Below, piece after piece: positions 58,053 to 64,000 of a stretch of 64,000 nucleotides of DNA (positions are counted from its first letter, which is position 1; the number at the start of each line of letters is the position of its first letter). The position numbers and the translations under genes were made by a program. A model generated the notes under the pieces. It was not told where the DNA came from. It searched no databases and worked only from the letters and a program-made list of their open reading frames with translations. The DNA comes from Mesorhizobium sp. M1C.F.Ca.ET.210.01.1.1 (GTDB lineage Bacteria > Pseudomonadota > Alphaproteobacteria > Rhizobiales > Rhizobiaceae): contig NZ_SRUU01000022.1 in NCBI RefSeq assembly GCF_004791585.1, forward strand, positions 1 through 64,000, in the 5' to 3' direction.

Positions 58053-59030
58053 GTGGAACTGCCCGCCCCGCTCCGGCAAGGCGTCGACGGCCTGCTCGAC
58101 AAGGTGCCGCTTGCGGCGCTCAAACAAGCCGCGAGGACGCTTTCCGAACGCTACCGCGCCGAGCTGCGCGACGGCCGCCTGCATATGGCGGAAGACATGG
58201 CGGTCAAGGCCTATCTGGCGACCAGGCTGCCCGCCACCTATGCCGCGGTCCGCGCCAGCCTCGAAGCCCTGTCGGACGCTCGTCCCGACTTCCGGCCGAG
58301 GAGCCTGCTCGACATCGGCGCCGGACCTGGGACGATGCTTTGGGCCACTGCTGACGCCTGGCCGGAGCTCGAAGAGGCGGTTCTGATCGAGGCGAGCGCC
58401 GCGGTGCGCAAGGTCGGCCAGTCGCTGGCTGCCGGCGCGGTTGCCGCCCGGGTCCGTTGGAACGCCGGCGACGCCACCATCGACCTCGATGACCTCAAGC
58501 CTGCCGACCTGGTCAGCGCGGCCTATGTCCTGGACGAGATCGCGCCGGCCTCGCTGCCGAAGCTCGTCGACCGGCTCTGGCGCTTTACGTCCGACACGTT
58601 GCTCATCGTCGAGCCCGGCACGCCGGCCGGCTGGCAGCGCATCCTTGCGGCGCGAACGCAGCTTGTCGAAGCCGGGGCGCATGTCTCGGCGCCCTGTCCG
58701 CACGACGCGCCCTGCCCACTCAAGCCGCCCGACTGGTGCCATTTCTCCCGCCGCGTCGCCCGTTCGCGCCTCCATCGTCTGGCCAAGGAGGCCGACGTGC
58801 CATGGGAGGACGAGAAGTACATCTACCTCGCCGCCTCGCGGCATCAGGCGGCGGTGCGCGCGGCACGGGTGATTGCGCCGCCGAAGGGCGGTTCGGGCAA
58901 GGCGGTGCTCAAGCTTTGCCGACCGACCGGCAGCGCCGGCGAGCGCCTGTTCAGCAAGCGCGACGGCGAATTGTTCAAGGCGGCGCGGCGGGCGGACTGG
59001 GGCGATAGGCTGGCTGGAAGCGACGCCTGA
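58053..59030 (+). CDS. Rsm22-like small ribosomal subunit methyltransferase-fold protein
   Basis: The 325-residue protein starts at GTG 58053 with GAGGAG upstream. It has a Rossmann methyltransferase fold (LLDIGAGPGTMLWA, residues 85-98). Four cysteines, at 215, 221, 229 and 289 (CPHDAPCPLKPPDWCHFSRR and KLCRPTG), match the Fe-S ligands known in the mitochondrial homologue METTL17/Rsm22. In mitochondria it helps assemble the small ribosomal subunit. Its substrate in bacteria is unknown. Confidence 0.82.
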   Translation: MELPAPLRQGVDGLLDKVPLAALKQAARTLSERYRAELRDGRLHMAEDMAVKAYLATRLPATYAAVRASLEALSDARPDFRPRSLLDIGAGPGTMLWATADAWPELEEAVLIEASAAVRKVGQSLAAGAVAARVRWNAGDATIDLDDLKPADLVSAAYVLDEIAPASLPKLVDRLWRFTSDTLLIVEPGTPAGWQRILAARTQLVEAGAHVSAPCPHDAPCPLKPPDWCHFSRRVARSRLHRLAKEADVPWEDEKYIYLAASRHQAAVRAARVIAPPKGGSGKAVLKLCRPTGSAGERLFSKRDGELFKAARRADWGDRLAGSDA

Positions 59031-59240
59031 ACGGCAAGATTGTTCTTGCTTCGTTCCAAAGAATCATGGCCTTATCGAGTCAATCGGAATCGGGGCACAG
59101 GGATAGTCTTCTGTGGACGATTTGCGGTGCCTGTGAACAACGGGCGGTCAGAGTAGGTTGGACACGTACTGTTGCAGATAAGTCAGCACTGACTTTCCCC
59201 ATTCTGATATCGAAAAGCCGGGATCGAAATCGGGGACATC
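59031..59240. other. Promoter region of dnaB
   Basis: These 210 bases are less GC-rich than the flanks and lack a gene. They separate the Rsm22-like gene from dnaB and presumably carry the dnaB promoter. Confidence 0.4.
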
Positions 59241-60731
59241 ATGGCAGAGGCAGCGCGTAAAATCGGCGTGGCGGAGCAACCGCTTTATCGCGAGGCACCG
59301 AACAACATCGAGGCCGAGCAGGCGCTGCTTGGCGCCATCCTGGTCAACAACGACGCCTTCTACCGCGTTTCGGATTTCCTGAAGCCGGCGCATTTCTACG
59401 AGCCGCTGCACCGCCGGATCTTCGAGGTCGCGGCCGAGCTCATCCGCATGGGCAAGATCGCCACGCCGATCACGCTTAAGACCTTCCTTCCGGCGGAAGA
59501 AAAAGTCGGCGACATGACGGTGGCGCAATATGTCGTGCGGCTGGCGGTCGAAGCCGTCACCGTCGTCAACGCGACCGACTACGGCCGCGCCATCTACGAT
59601 CTCGCCACGCGCCGGGCGCTGATCACCGTCGGCGAGGACATGGTCAACATCGCCTATGACGCGCCGGTGGACATGTCGCCCTCCGACCAGATCGAGGACG
59701 CCGAGCGACGCCTGTTCGAGCTCGCCGAAACGGGCCGCTACGACGGCGGCTTCGAAAGCTTCAACGATGCCGTCAAGACCGCCGTCGACATGGCCAATGC
59801 CGCCTATATGCGCGACGGCCACCTGTCGGGCATCGCCACGGGCTTGCGCGACCTCGACCGCCGCATGGGCGGCCTGCAACCCTCCGATCTGATCGTGCTT
59901 GCCGGACGCCCCGGCATGGGCAAGACGTCACTCGCCACCAACATCGCCTTCAACATCGCTGAGGCCTATGTGCCGGCGCAGCAGGCCGATGGTTCGTTCA
60001 AGGCGGCCAATGGCGGTGTCGTCGGCTTCTTCTCGCTCGAAATGTCGTCGGAGCAGCTCGCCACCCGCATCATCTCCGAGCAGACCGAAATTTCGTCATC
60101 GAAGATCCGCCGCGGCGAAATCTCCGAGATGGATTTCGAAAAGTTGGTCGCCTGCTCACAGACCATGCAGAAGATCCCGCTGTTCATCGACCAGACCGGC
60201 GGCATTTCCATCGCGCAGCTCTCCGCCCGGGCGCGGCGCCTGAAGCGCCAGCGCGGCCTCGACCTCATTGTCATCGACTATATCCAGCTGATGCAGGGAT
60301 CGAGCGCCAGGGCTTCGCAGAACCGCGTGCAGGAAATCACCGAGATCACCACGGGCCTCAAGGCGCTGGCCAAGGAGCTCGGCGTGCCGATCATCGCGCT
60401 GTCACAGCTGTCGCGCCAGGTCGAAAGCCGCGACGACAAGCGCCCGCAGCTCTCGGACCTGCGCGAATCGGGCTCCATCGAGCAGGACGCCGACGTGGTG
60501 CTGTTCGTCTACCGCGAGGAATACTACCTCAAGAACCGCGAGCCGAAGCTCGGTACCGATGAATACATCAAGTGGGAAAACGAGATGAACGAGGCGCGCG
60601 GCAAGGCCGAGTGCATCGTGGCCAAGCAGCGTCACGGACCGACCGGCACCGTCAGCCTCGCCTTCCACGGCGAGTTCACGCGGTTCTCCGATCTGGCGGA
60701 GGAGCATCATTTGCCGGAAAGGTTTGAGTAG
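59241..60731 (+). CDS. dnaB: Replicative DNA helicase
   Basis: The 496-residue helicase has the DnaB N-terminal domain (NNIEAEQALLGAILVNNDAF) and the RecA-like helicase domain. The Walker A motif is AGRPGMGKTS (about 221-230). Walker B (DLIVIDYIQLMQG) and the arginine-finger motif SRQVESRDDKRPQLSDLRESG follow. It unwinds DNA at replication forks in the cytoplasm. No intein is seen. Confidence 0.96.
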   Translation: MAEAARKIGVAEQPLYREAPNNIEAEQALLGAILVNNDAFYRVSDFLKPAHFYEPLHRRIFEVAAELIRMGKIATPITLKTFLPAEEKVGDMTVAQYVVRLAVEAVTVVNATDYGRAIYDLATRRALITVGEDMVNIAYDAPVDMSPSDQIEDAERRLFELAETGRYDGGFESFNDAVKTAVDMANAAYMRDGHLSGIATGLRDLDRRMGGLQPSDLIVLAGRPGMGKTSLATNIAFNIAEAYVPAQQADGSFKAANGGVVGFFSLEMSSEQLATRIISEQTEISSSKIRRGEISEMDFEKLVACSQTMQKIPLFIDQTGGISIAQLSARARRLKRQRGLDLIVIDYIQLMQGSSARASQNRVQEITEITTGLKALAKELGVPIIALSQLSRQVESRDDKRPQLSDLRESGSIEQDADVVLFVYREEYYLKNREPKLGTDEYIKWENEMNEARGKAECIVAKQRHGPTGTVSLAFHGEFTRFSDLAEEHHLPERFE

Positions 60732-60780
60732 GCGCTTGTCCGCGATCGCTACAGAAATGACGGGTATCGGCGTTCCACGG

Positions 60781-60940
60781 CGCCCCGCTCTGTCCTACCG
60801 GACATCTCCCCCACTTGGGGGGAGATTGGCTGTCACCCGCGCCGGCGCTCATTTCTGCAACGTCGAAAATTGGCGAGACCTTTCGCGCCGTCCGATCTCC
60901 CCCCTCGAGGGGGAGATGTCCGGCAGGACAGAGGGGGGCG
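60781..60940. repeat. Inverted-repeat element (MITE-like) between dnaB and radA
   Basis: The 32-base left arm (60781-60812: cgccccgctctgtcctaccg and the following gacatctccccc) matches the reverse complement of the right arm (60909-60940) with about two differences. The unit is about 160 bases. A fragment of the right arm is found at 27900-27920, so the sequence is dispersed. The inner part also has a second hairpin around 60810-60823. Confidence 0.65.
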
Positions 60941-60982
60941 CGACGGATCACGACGCCCGCCATCGGGCAAAAAGGTAACAGC

Positions 60983-62401
60983 GTGGCCAAATCCCGCGTT
61001 CAGTTCATCTGCCAGAATTGCGGCTCGGTGCATCAGCGCTGGGCCGGCAAATGCGATGCCTGCGGCGAGTGGAACACGCTGGTCGAGGAAGGCACATCCG
61101 GCGGCATAGGCTCCGGACCCGCCAACGCGCGAAAGGCCCGCAAGGGCCGCGCCGTGGTGCTGACCAGCCTGTCGGGCGACATCGAGGACGCGCCGCGCAT
61201 CGCCTCCGGCATCGGCGAGCTCGACCGCGCCACCGGCGGCGGCTTCGTGCGCGGCTCGGCGCTTCTGGTCGGCGGCGATCCCGGCATCGGCAAGTCGACG
61301 CTGCTGACGCAGGCAGCGGCGGCCTTGGCCTCGAAGGGTCACCGCATCGTCTATGTCTCGGGCGAGGAAGCGGTCGCGCAGATCAGGCTCAGGGCGCAGC
61401 GCCTCGGCGTCGCCTCGACGCCGGTCGAGCTCGCGGCCGAAACCAATGTGGAAGACATCCTCGCAACGATAGCCGACGGCAAGCGGCCGGATCTTGTCAT
61501 CCTCGATTCCATCCAGACGCTGTGGACCGACCTTGCCGATTCGGCGCCGGGCACGGTCACGCAGGTGCGCGCCGCCGCCCAGGCGATGATCCGCTACGCG
61601 AAATCCACAGGCGCCGCGATCGTGCTCGTCGGCCATGTCACCAAGGAAGGCCAGATCGCCGGCCCGCGCGTCGTCGAGCACATGGTCGACGGCGTGCTCT
61701 ATTTCGAGGGTGAGGGCAATCATCACTTCCGCATCCTGCGCACGGTGAAGAACCGTTTCGGACCGACCGACGAGATCGGCGTCTTCGAGATGTCGGACAA
61801 AGGCCTGCGCGAGGTCTCCAATCCGTCCGAGCTGTTCCTCGGCGAACGGCACGCGAAATCGCCGGGGGCCGCGGTTTTCGCCGGCATGGAAGGCACAAGG
61901 CCGGTTCTCGTCGAGATCCAGGCGCTGGTGGCGCCCTCCTCGCTCGGCACGCCGCGCCGAGCCGTCGTCGGCTGGGACGGCGCGCGGCTCTCGATGGTGC
62001 TGGCGGTGCTGGAAGCGCATTGCGGCGTCCGTTTCGGCCAGCACGATGTCTATCTCAACGTCGCCGGCGGCTACCGCATCTCGGAGCCGGCGGCCGATCT
62101 CGCGGTGGCCGCAGCACTTGTTTCGTCGCTCACCGGTCTTGCCCTTCCCGCCGATTGCGTCTATTTCGGCGAAATCAGCCTTTCGGGCGCTGTGAGGCCG
62201 GTTGCGCATGCGCAGCAGCGCCTCAAGGAGGCCGAAAAGCTTGGTTTCGGAAGCGCGGTGCTGCCGCTCGGCAGCGAGGAAGTCGTTGGCGGTAATGGGG
62301 CCGGGGGAATCGCGGCCAGCGCTTTCCAGCCCACCGAGCTTGCCGACCTCGTGGCGCGCATAGCCGGCTCACGGCGCAGCCGCGCCGACGAGGGGGAGTG
62401 A
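60983..62401 (+). CDS. radA: DNA repair protein RadA
   Basis: The 472-residue protein from GTG 60983 has an N-terminal C4 zinc finger (Cys10, 13, 24, 27), the Walker A motif GGDPGIGKST (97-106), and the RadA-specific KNRFG motif. A Lon-protease-like C-terminal domain (about 300-472) completes the family architecture. It processes recombination intermediates and promotes branch migration. Confidence 0.94.
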   Translation: MAKSRVQFICQNCGSVHQRWAGKCDACGEWNTLVEEGTSGGIGSGPANARKARKGRAVVLTSLSGDIEDAPRIASGIGELDRATGGGFVRGSALLVGGDPGIGKSTLLTQAAAALASKGHRIVYVSGEEAVAQIRLRAQRLGVASTPVELAAETNVEDILATIADGKRPDLVILDSIQTLWTDLADSAPGTVTQVRAAAQAMIRYAKSTGAAIVLVGHVTKEGQIAGPRVVEHMVDGVLYFEGEGNHHFRILRTVKNRFGPTDEIGVFEMSDKGLREVSNPSELFLGERHAKSPGAAVFAGMEGTRPVLVEIQALVAPSSLGTPRRAVVGWDGARLSMVLAVLEAHCGVRFGQHDVYLNVAGGYRISEPAADLAVAAALVSSLTGLALPADCVYFGEISLSGAVRPVAHAQQRLKEAEKLGFGSAVLPLGSEEVVGGNGAGGIAASAFQPTELADLVARIAGSRRSRADEGE

Positions 62402-62428
62402 TGCGGCTCATGATGTGGGGCGAAAGAC

Positions 62429-63109
62429 ATGCCGATTACGCTGCTTGACGGAATTCTCGTCGGCTTCACCCTGGTCTCGGCAATGCTTGCCATGGTGCGC
62501 GGCTTTTCCCGCGAAGTGCTGTCAGTGGTTTCCTGGGCAGCGGCGGCGGCGGCGGCCTTTTTCTTCTACAAGCCGGTGCTGCCCTACGTTCAGCCCTATG
62601 TCGACAACGACAAGATCGCCATGGCGGCGGCCGCCGGCGTCGTCTTCGTCATCGCGCTGATCGTCGTCTCGGTCATCACCATGAAGCTCGCCGACTGGAT
62701 CATCGATTCGCGCATCGGCGCGCTCGACCGGACGCTTGGCTTCCTCTACGGCGCGGCGCGCGGCATCCTGGTCGTCGCGGTGGCGCTGTTGTTCTTCAAC
62801 TGGCTGGCCGGCGCCAAGGCGCCCGCCTGGATCGCCAACGCCAAGTCGCGGCCGCTGCTCGAGACAATCGGCGCCAAGCTCGAAAGCGTGCTGCCCGAGA
62901 ACACGGAAGAGCTGGTCAACAAATACACCCACAAGGGCACCCCGACGACCGAGGCACCGGCAACGTCCGACCAGCCGACGGCCGAACCGCCGGCTGCCGG
63001 CGAGGACAACGCGCCGGCGCCCGACGACAGCGAGGGCGAAGCGCCGGCCGACAACGAGCCGGCTCCGGCCCCTGCCCCGGCCCCCGCAAGTCCGGCGCCG
63101 GCAAATTGA
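62429..63109 (+). CDS. CvpA family membrane protein
   Basis: The 226-residue protein has four transmembrane helices in its first 150 residues (DGILVGFTLVSAMLAMVRGFSRE and following). A Pro/Ala/Glu-rich C-terminal tail of about 75 residues is probably cytoplasmic or periplasmic and disordered. CvpA proteins are linked to colicin V export and peptidoglycan/outer-membrane homeostasis. It precedes purF, a common neighbour pair (cvpA-purF) in proteobacteria. Confidence 0.88.
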   Translation: MPITLLDGILVGFTLVSAMLAMVRGFSREVLSVVSWAAAAAAAFFFYKPVLPYVQPYVDNDKIAMAAAAGVVFVIALIVVSVITMKLADWIIDSRIGALDRTLGFLYGAARGILVVAVALLFFNWLAGAKAPAWIANAKSRPLLETIGAKLESVLPENTEELVNKYTHKGTPTTEAPATSDQPTAEPPAAGEDNAPAPDDSEGEAPADNEPAPAPAPAPASPAPAN

Positions 63110-63211
63110 TTGCAGGCCGGCCGTGACGGCTGGCCTCGTGCTCTTTGTGAATGCGTTGCTTTCGACGAGCGATCGCCCTATATGGCGATTTTAGCGGAGC
63201 TTGAGCCCCCC

Positions 63212-64000
63212 ATGGCAGACCCGAAGGCAGACGCAGGCGACGTGCTTTCCGCCGAGGCCGACGACCATTTCCACGACGAATGCGGCGTGTTCGGCATTTT
63301 CGGCCGGCAGGACGCCGCGGCCATCGTCACACTCGGGCTCCACGCCCTGCAGCATCGCGGCCAGGAAGCCGCCGGCATCGTCTCCTACGACGGCACGCAA
63401 TTCCATGTCGAACGCCATGTCGGCCTCATCGGCGACACCTTCACCAAACAGCGCGTGATCGACAGCCTGCAGGGCAACCGCGCCATCGGCCACACGCGCT
63501 ACGCCACCACCGGCGGCGCTGGCCTGCGCAACATCCAGCCTTTCTTCGCCGAGCTCGCGGAAGGCGGCCTGGCGGTCGCCCACAACGGCAACCTCACCAA
63601 CGCGCTCACCGTGCAGCGCGCATTGCAGAAGCAGGGCTCGATCTTCTCGTCGACCTCCGACACCGAGACGCTCTTGCACCTGGTCGCGACCAGCAAGGAG
63701 CGCGACTTGAATTCGCGCTTCATCGACGCGGTGCGCCAGGTCGAGGGCGCCTTCTCGCTGGTGGCGTTGACGGCCAAGAAGATGATCGGCTGCCGCGACC
63801 CGCTGGGCATCCGTCCGCTGGTGCTCGGCGATCTCGACGGCGCCTGGATCCTCGCTTCCGAAACCTGCGCGCTCGACATCATCGGCGCACGCTTCGTGCG
63901 CGACATCAAGCCCGGCGAGATGGTGGTGATCACCTCCAAGGGCATCGAAAGCCTGTTCCCGTTCGAGCCGCAGAAGACCCGCTTCTGCATCTTCGAATAT
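63212..64000 (+). CDS. purF: Amidophosphoribosyltransferase, N-terminal part (cut by window edge)
   Basis: The visible 263 residues contain the class II glutaminase domain with Cys24 (HDECGVFGIFG) as N-terminal nucleophile after propeptide removal. LQHRGQEAAGIVSYDG, the TRYATTG segment and HNGNLTNALTV follow. The phosphoribosyltransferase domain would follow beyond the window end. It performs the first step of purine synthesis. An alternative ATG at 63182 would add 10 residues; neither start has a perfect Shine-Dalgarno site. It follows cvpA on the same strand. Confidence 0.93.
   Translation, partial: MADPKADAGDVLSAEADDHFHDECGVFGIFGRQDAAAIVTLGLHALQHRGQEAAGIVSYDGTQFHVERHVGLIGDTFTKQRVIDSLQGNRAIGHTRYATTGGAGLRNIQPFFAELAEGGLAVAHNGNLTNALTVQRALQKQGSIFSSTSDTETLLHLVATSKERDLNSRFIDAVRQVEGAFSLVALTAKKMIGCRDPLGIRPLVLGDLDGAWILASETCALDIIGARFVRDIKPGEMVVITSKGIESLFPFEPQKTRFCIFEY

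Overview
The window looks like chromosomal DNA of an alphaproteobacterium of the order Rhizobiales, most likely Mesorhizobium or a close relative. I infer this from the high GC content, from rhizobial intergenic palindromes, from DUF995 proteins, and from several conserved gene orders: lptF-lptG-lptD-surA-pdxA-ksgA convergent with gmk-yicC-mltG-fabF-acpP-fabG-fabD, then rpsF-rpsR-rplI, dnaB, radA, cvpA and purF. No rRNA, tRNA or CRISPR array is visible. The left edge cuts through the tail of an IS110-type transposase and the right edge cuts through purF.

0-10.7 kb is an accessory stretch of small stress and regulatory genes: a glutathione S-transferase, a histone H1-like protein, a DinB-fold protein divergent from a TetR regulator, an FAD monooxygenase, a secreted protein, DoxX and two VOC proteins around an AraC regulator. 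It ends with a tetR-membrane protein-rlmJ operon divergent from an exported AhpD-like protein. Two matching palindromes lie in the tetR/ahpD-like promoter.

10.9-24.6 kb is a cell-surface carbohydrate region. A UDP-glucuronate decarboxylase and a UDP-sugar 4-epimerase (UDP-xylose/UDP-arabinose or UDP-galactose branch) come first. They are followed by a GT39-type transferase, a flippase-like membrane protein, a polyprenyl-phosphate sugar synthase (RgtE/ArnC type) and a UDP-glucuronate 4-epimerase (UDP-galacturonate). A cellulose-synthase-like GT2 gene then faces a secreted GH26-like hydrolase across a promoter region containing a full CtrA-type box. Two paralogous lipoproteins and two paralogous DUF995 proteins are interspersed.

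24.6-34.2 kb holds an AraC regulator divergent from an M20 amidohydrolase and an ATP-grasp protein. Convergent with these is a tightly coupled six-gene operon: a KASIII-like condensing enzyme, an extended SDR, a metallo-beta-lactamase-fold hydrolase, a PaaK-like adenylating enzyme, a GNAT/FemAB-like acyltransferase and a Rieske oxygenase. I do not recognise this as a characterised pathway. It resembles a rearranged olefin or beta-lactone type lipid pathway and is the best candidate here for an undescribed system.

34.3-64 kb is mostly housekeeping: holC and pepA, LPS transport and outer-membrane assembly, vitamin B6, rRNA methylation, fatty-acid synthesis, peptidoglycan termination, a periplasmic phosphoglycerol-transferase-like enzyme, ribosomal proteins, cyclopropane fatty acid synthase, an Rsm22-like protein, dnaB, radA, cvpA and purF. 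Two orphan conflict-system parts are embedded in it: a Tdi1-like immunity gene, and a RelB-like antitoxin sitting between fabD and fabG without a toxin.
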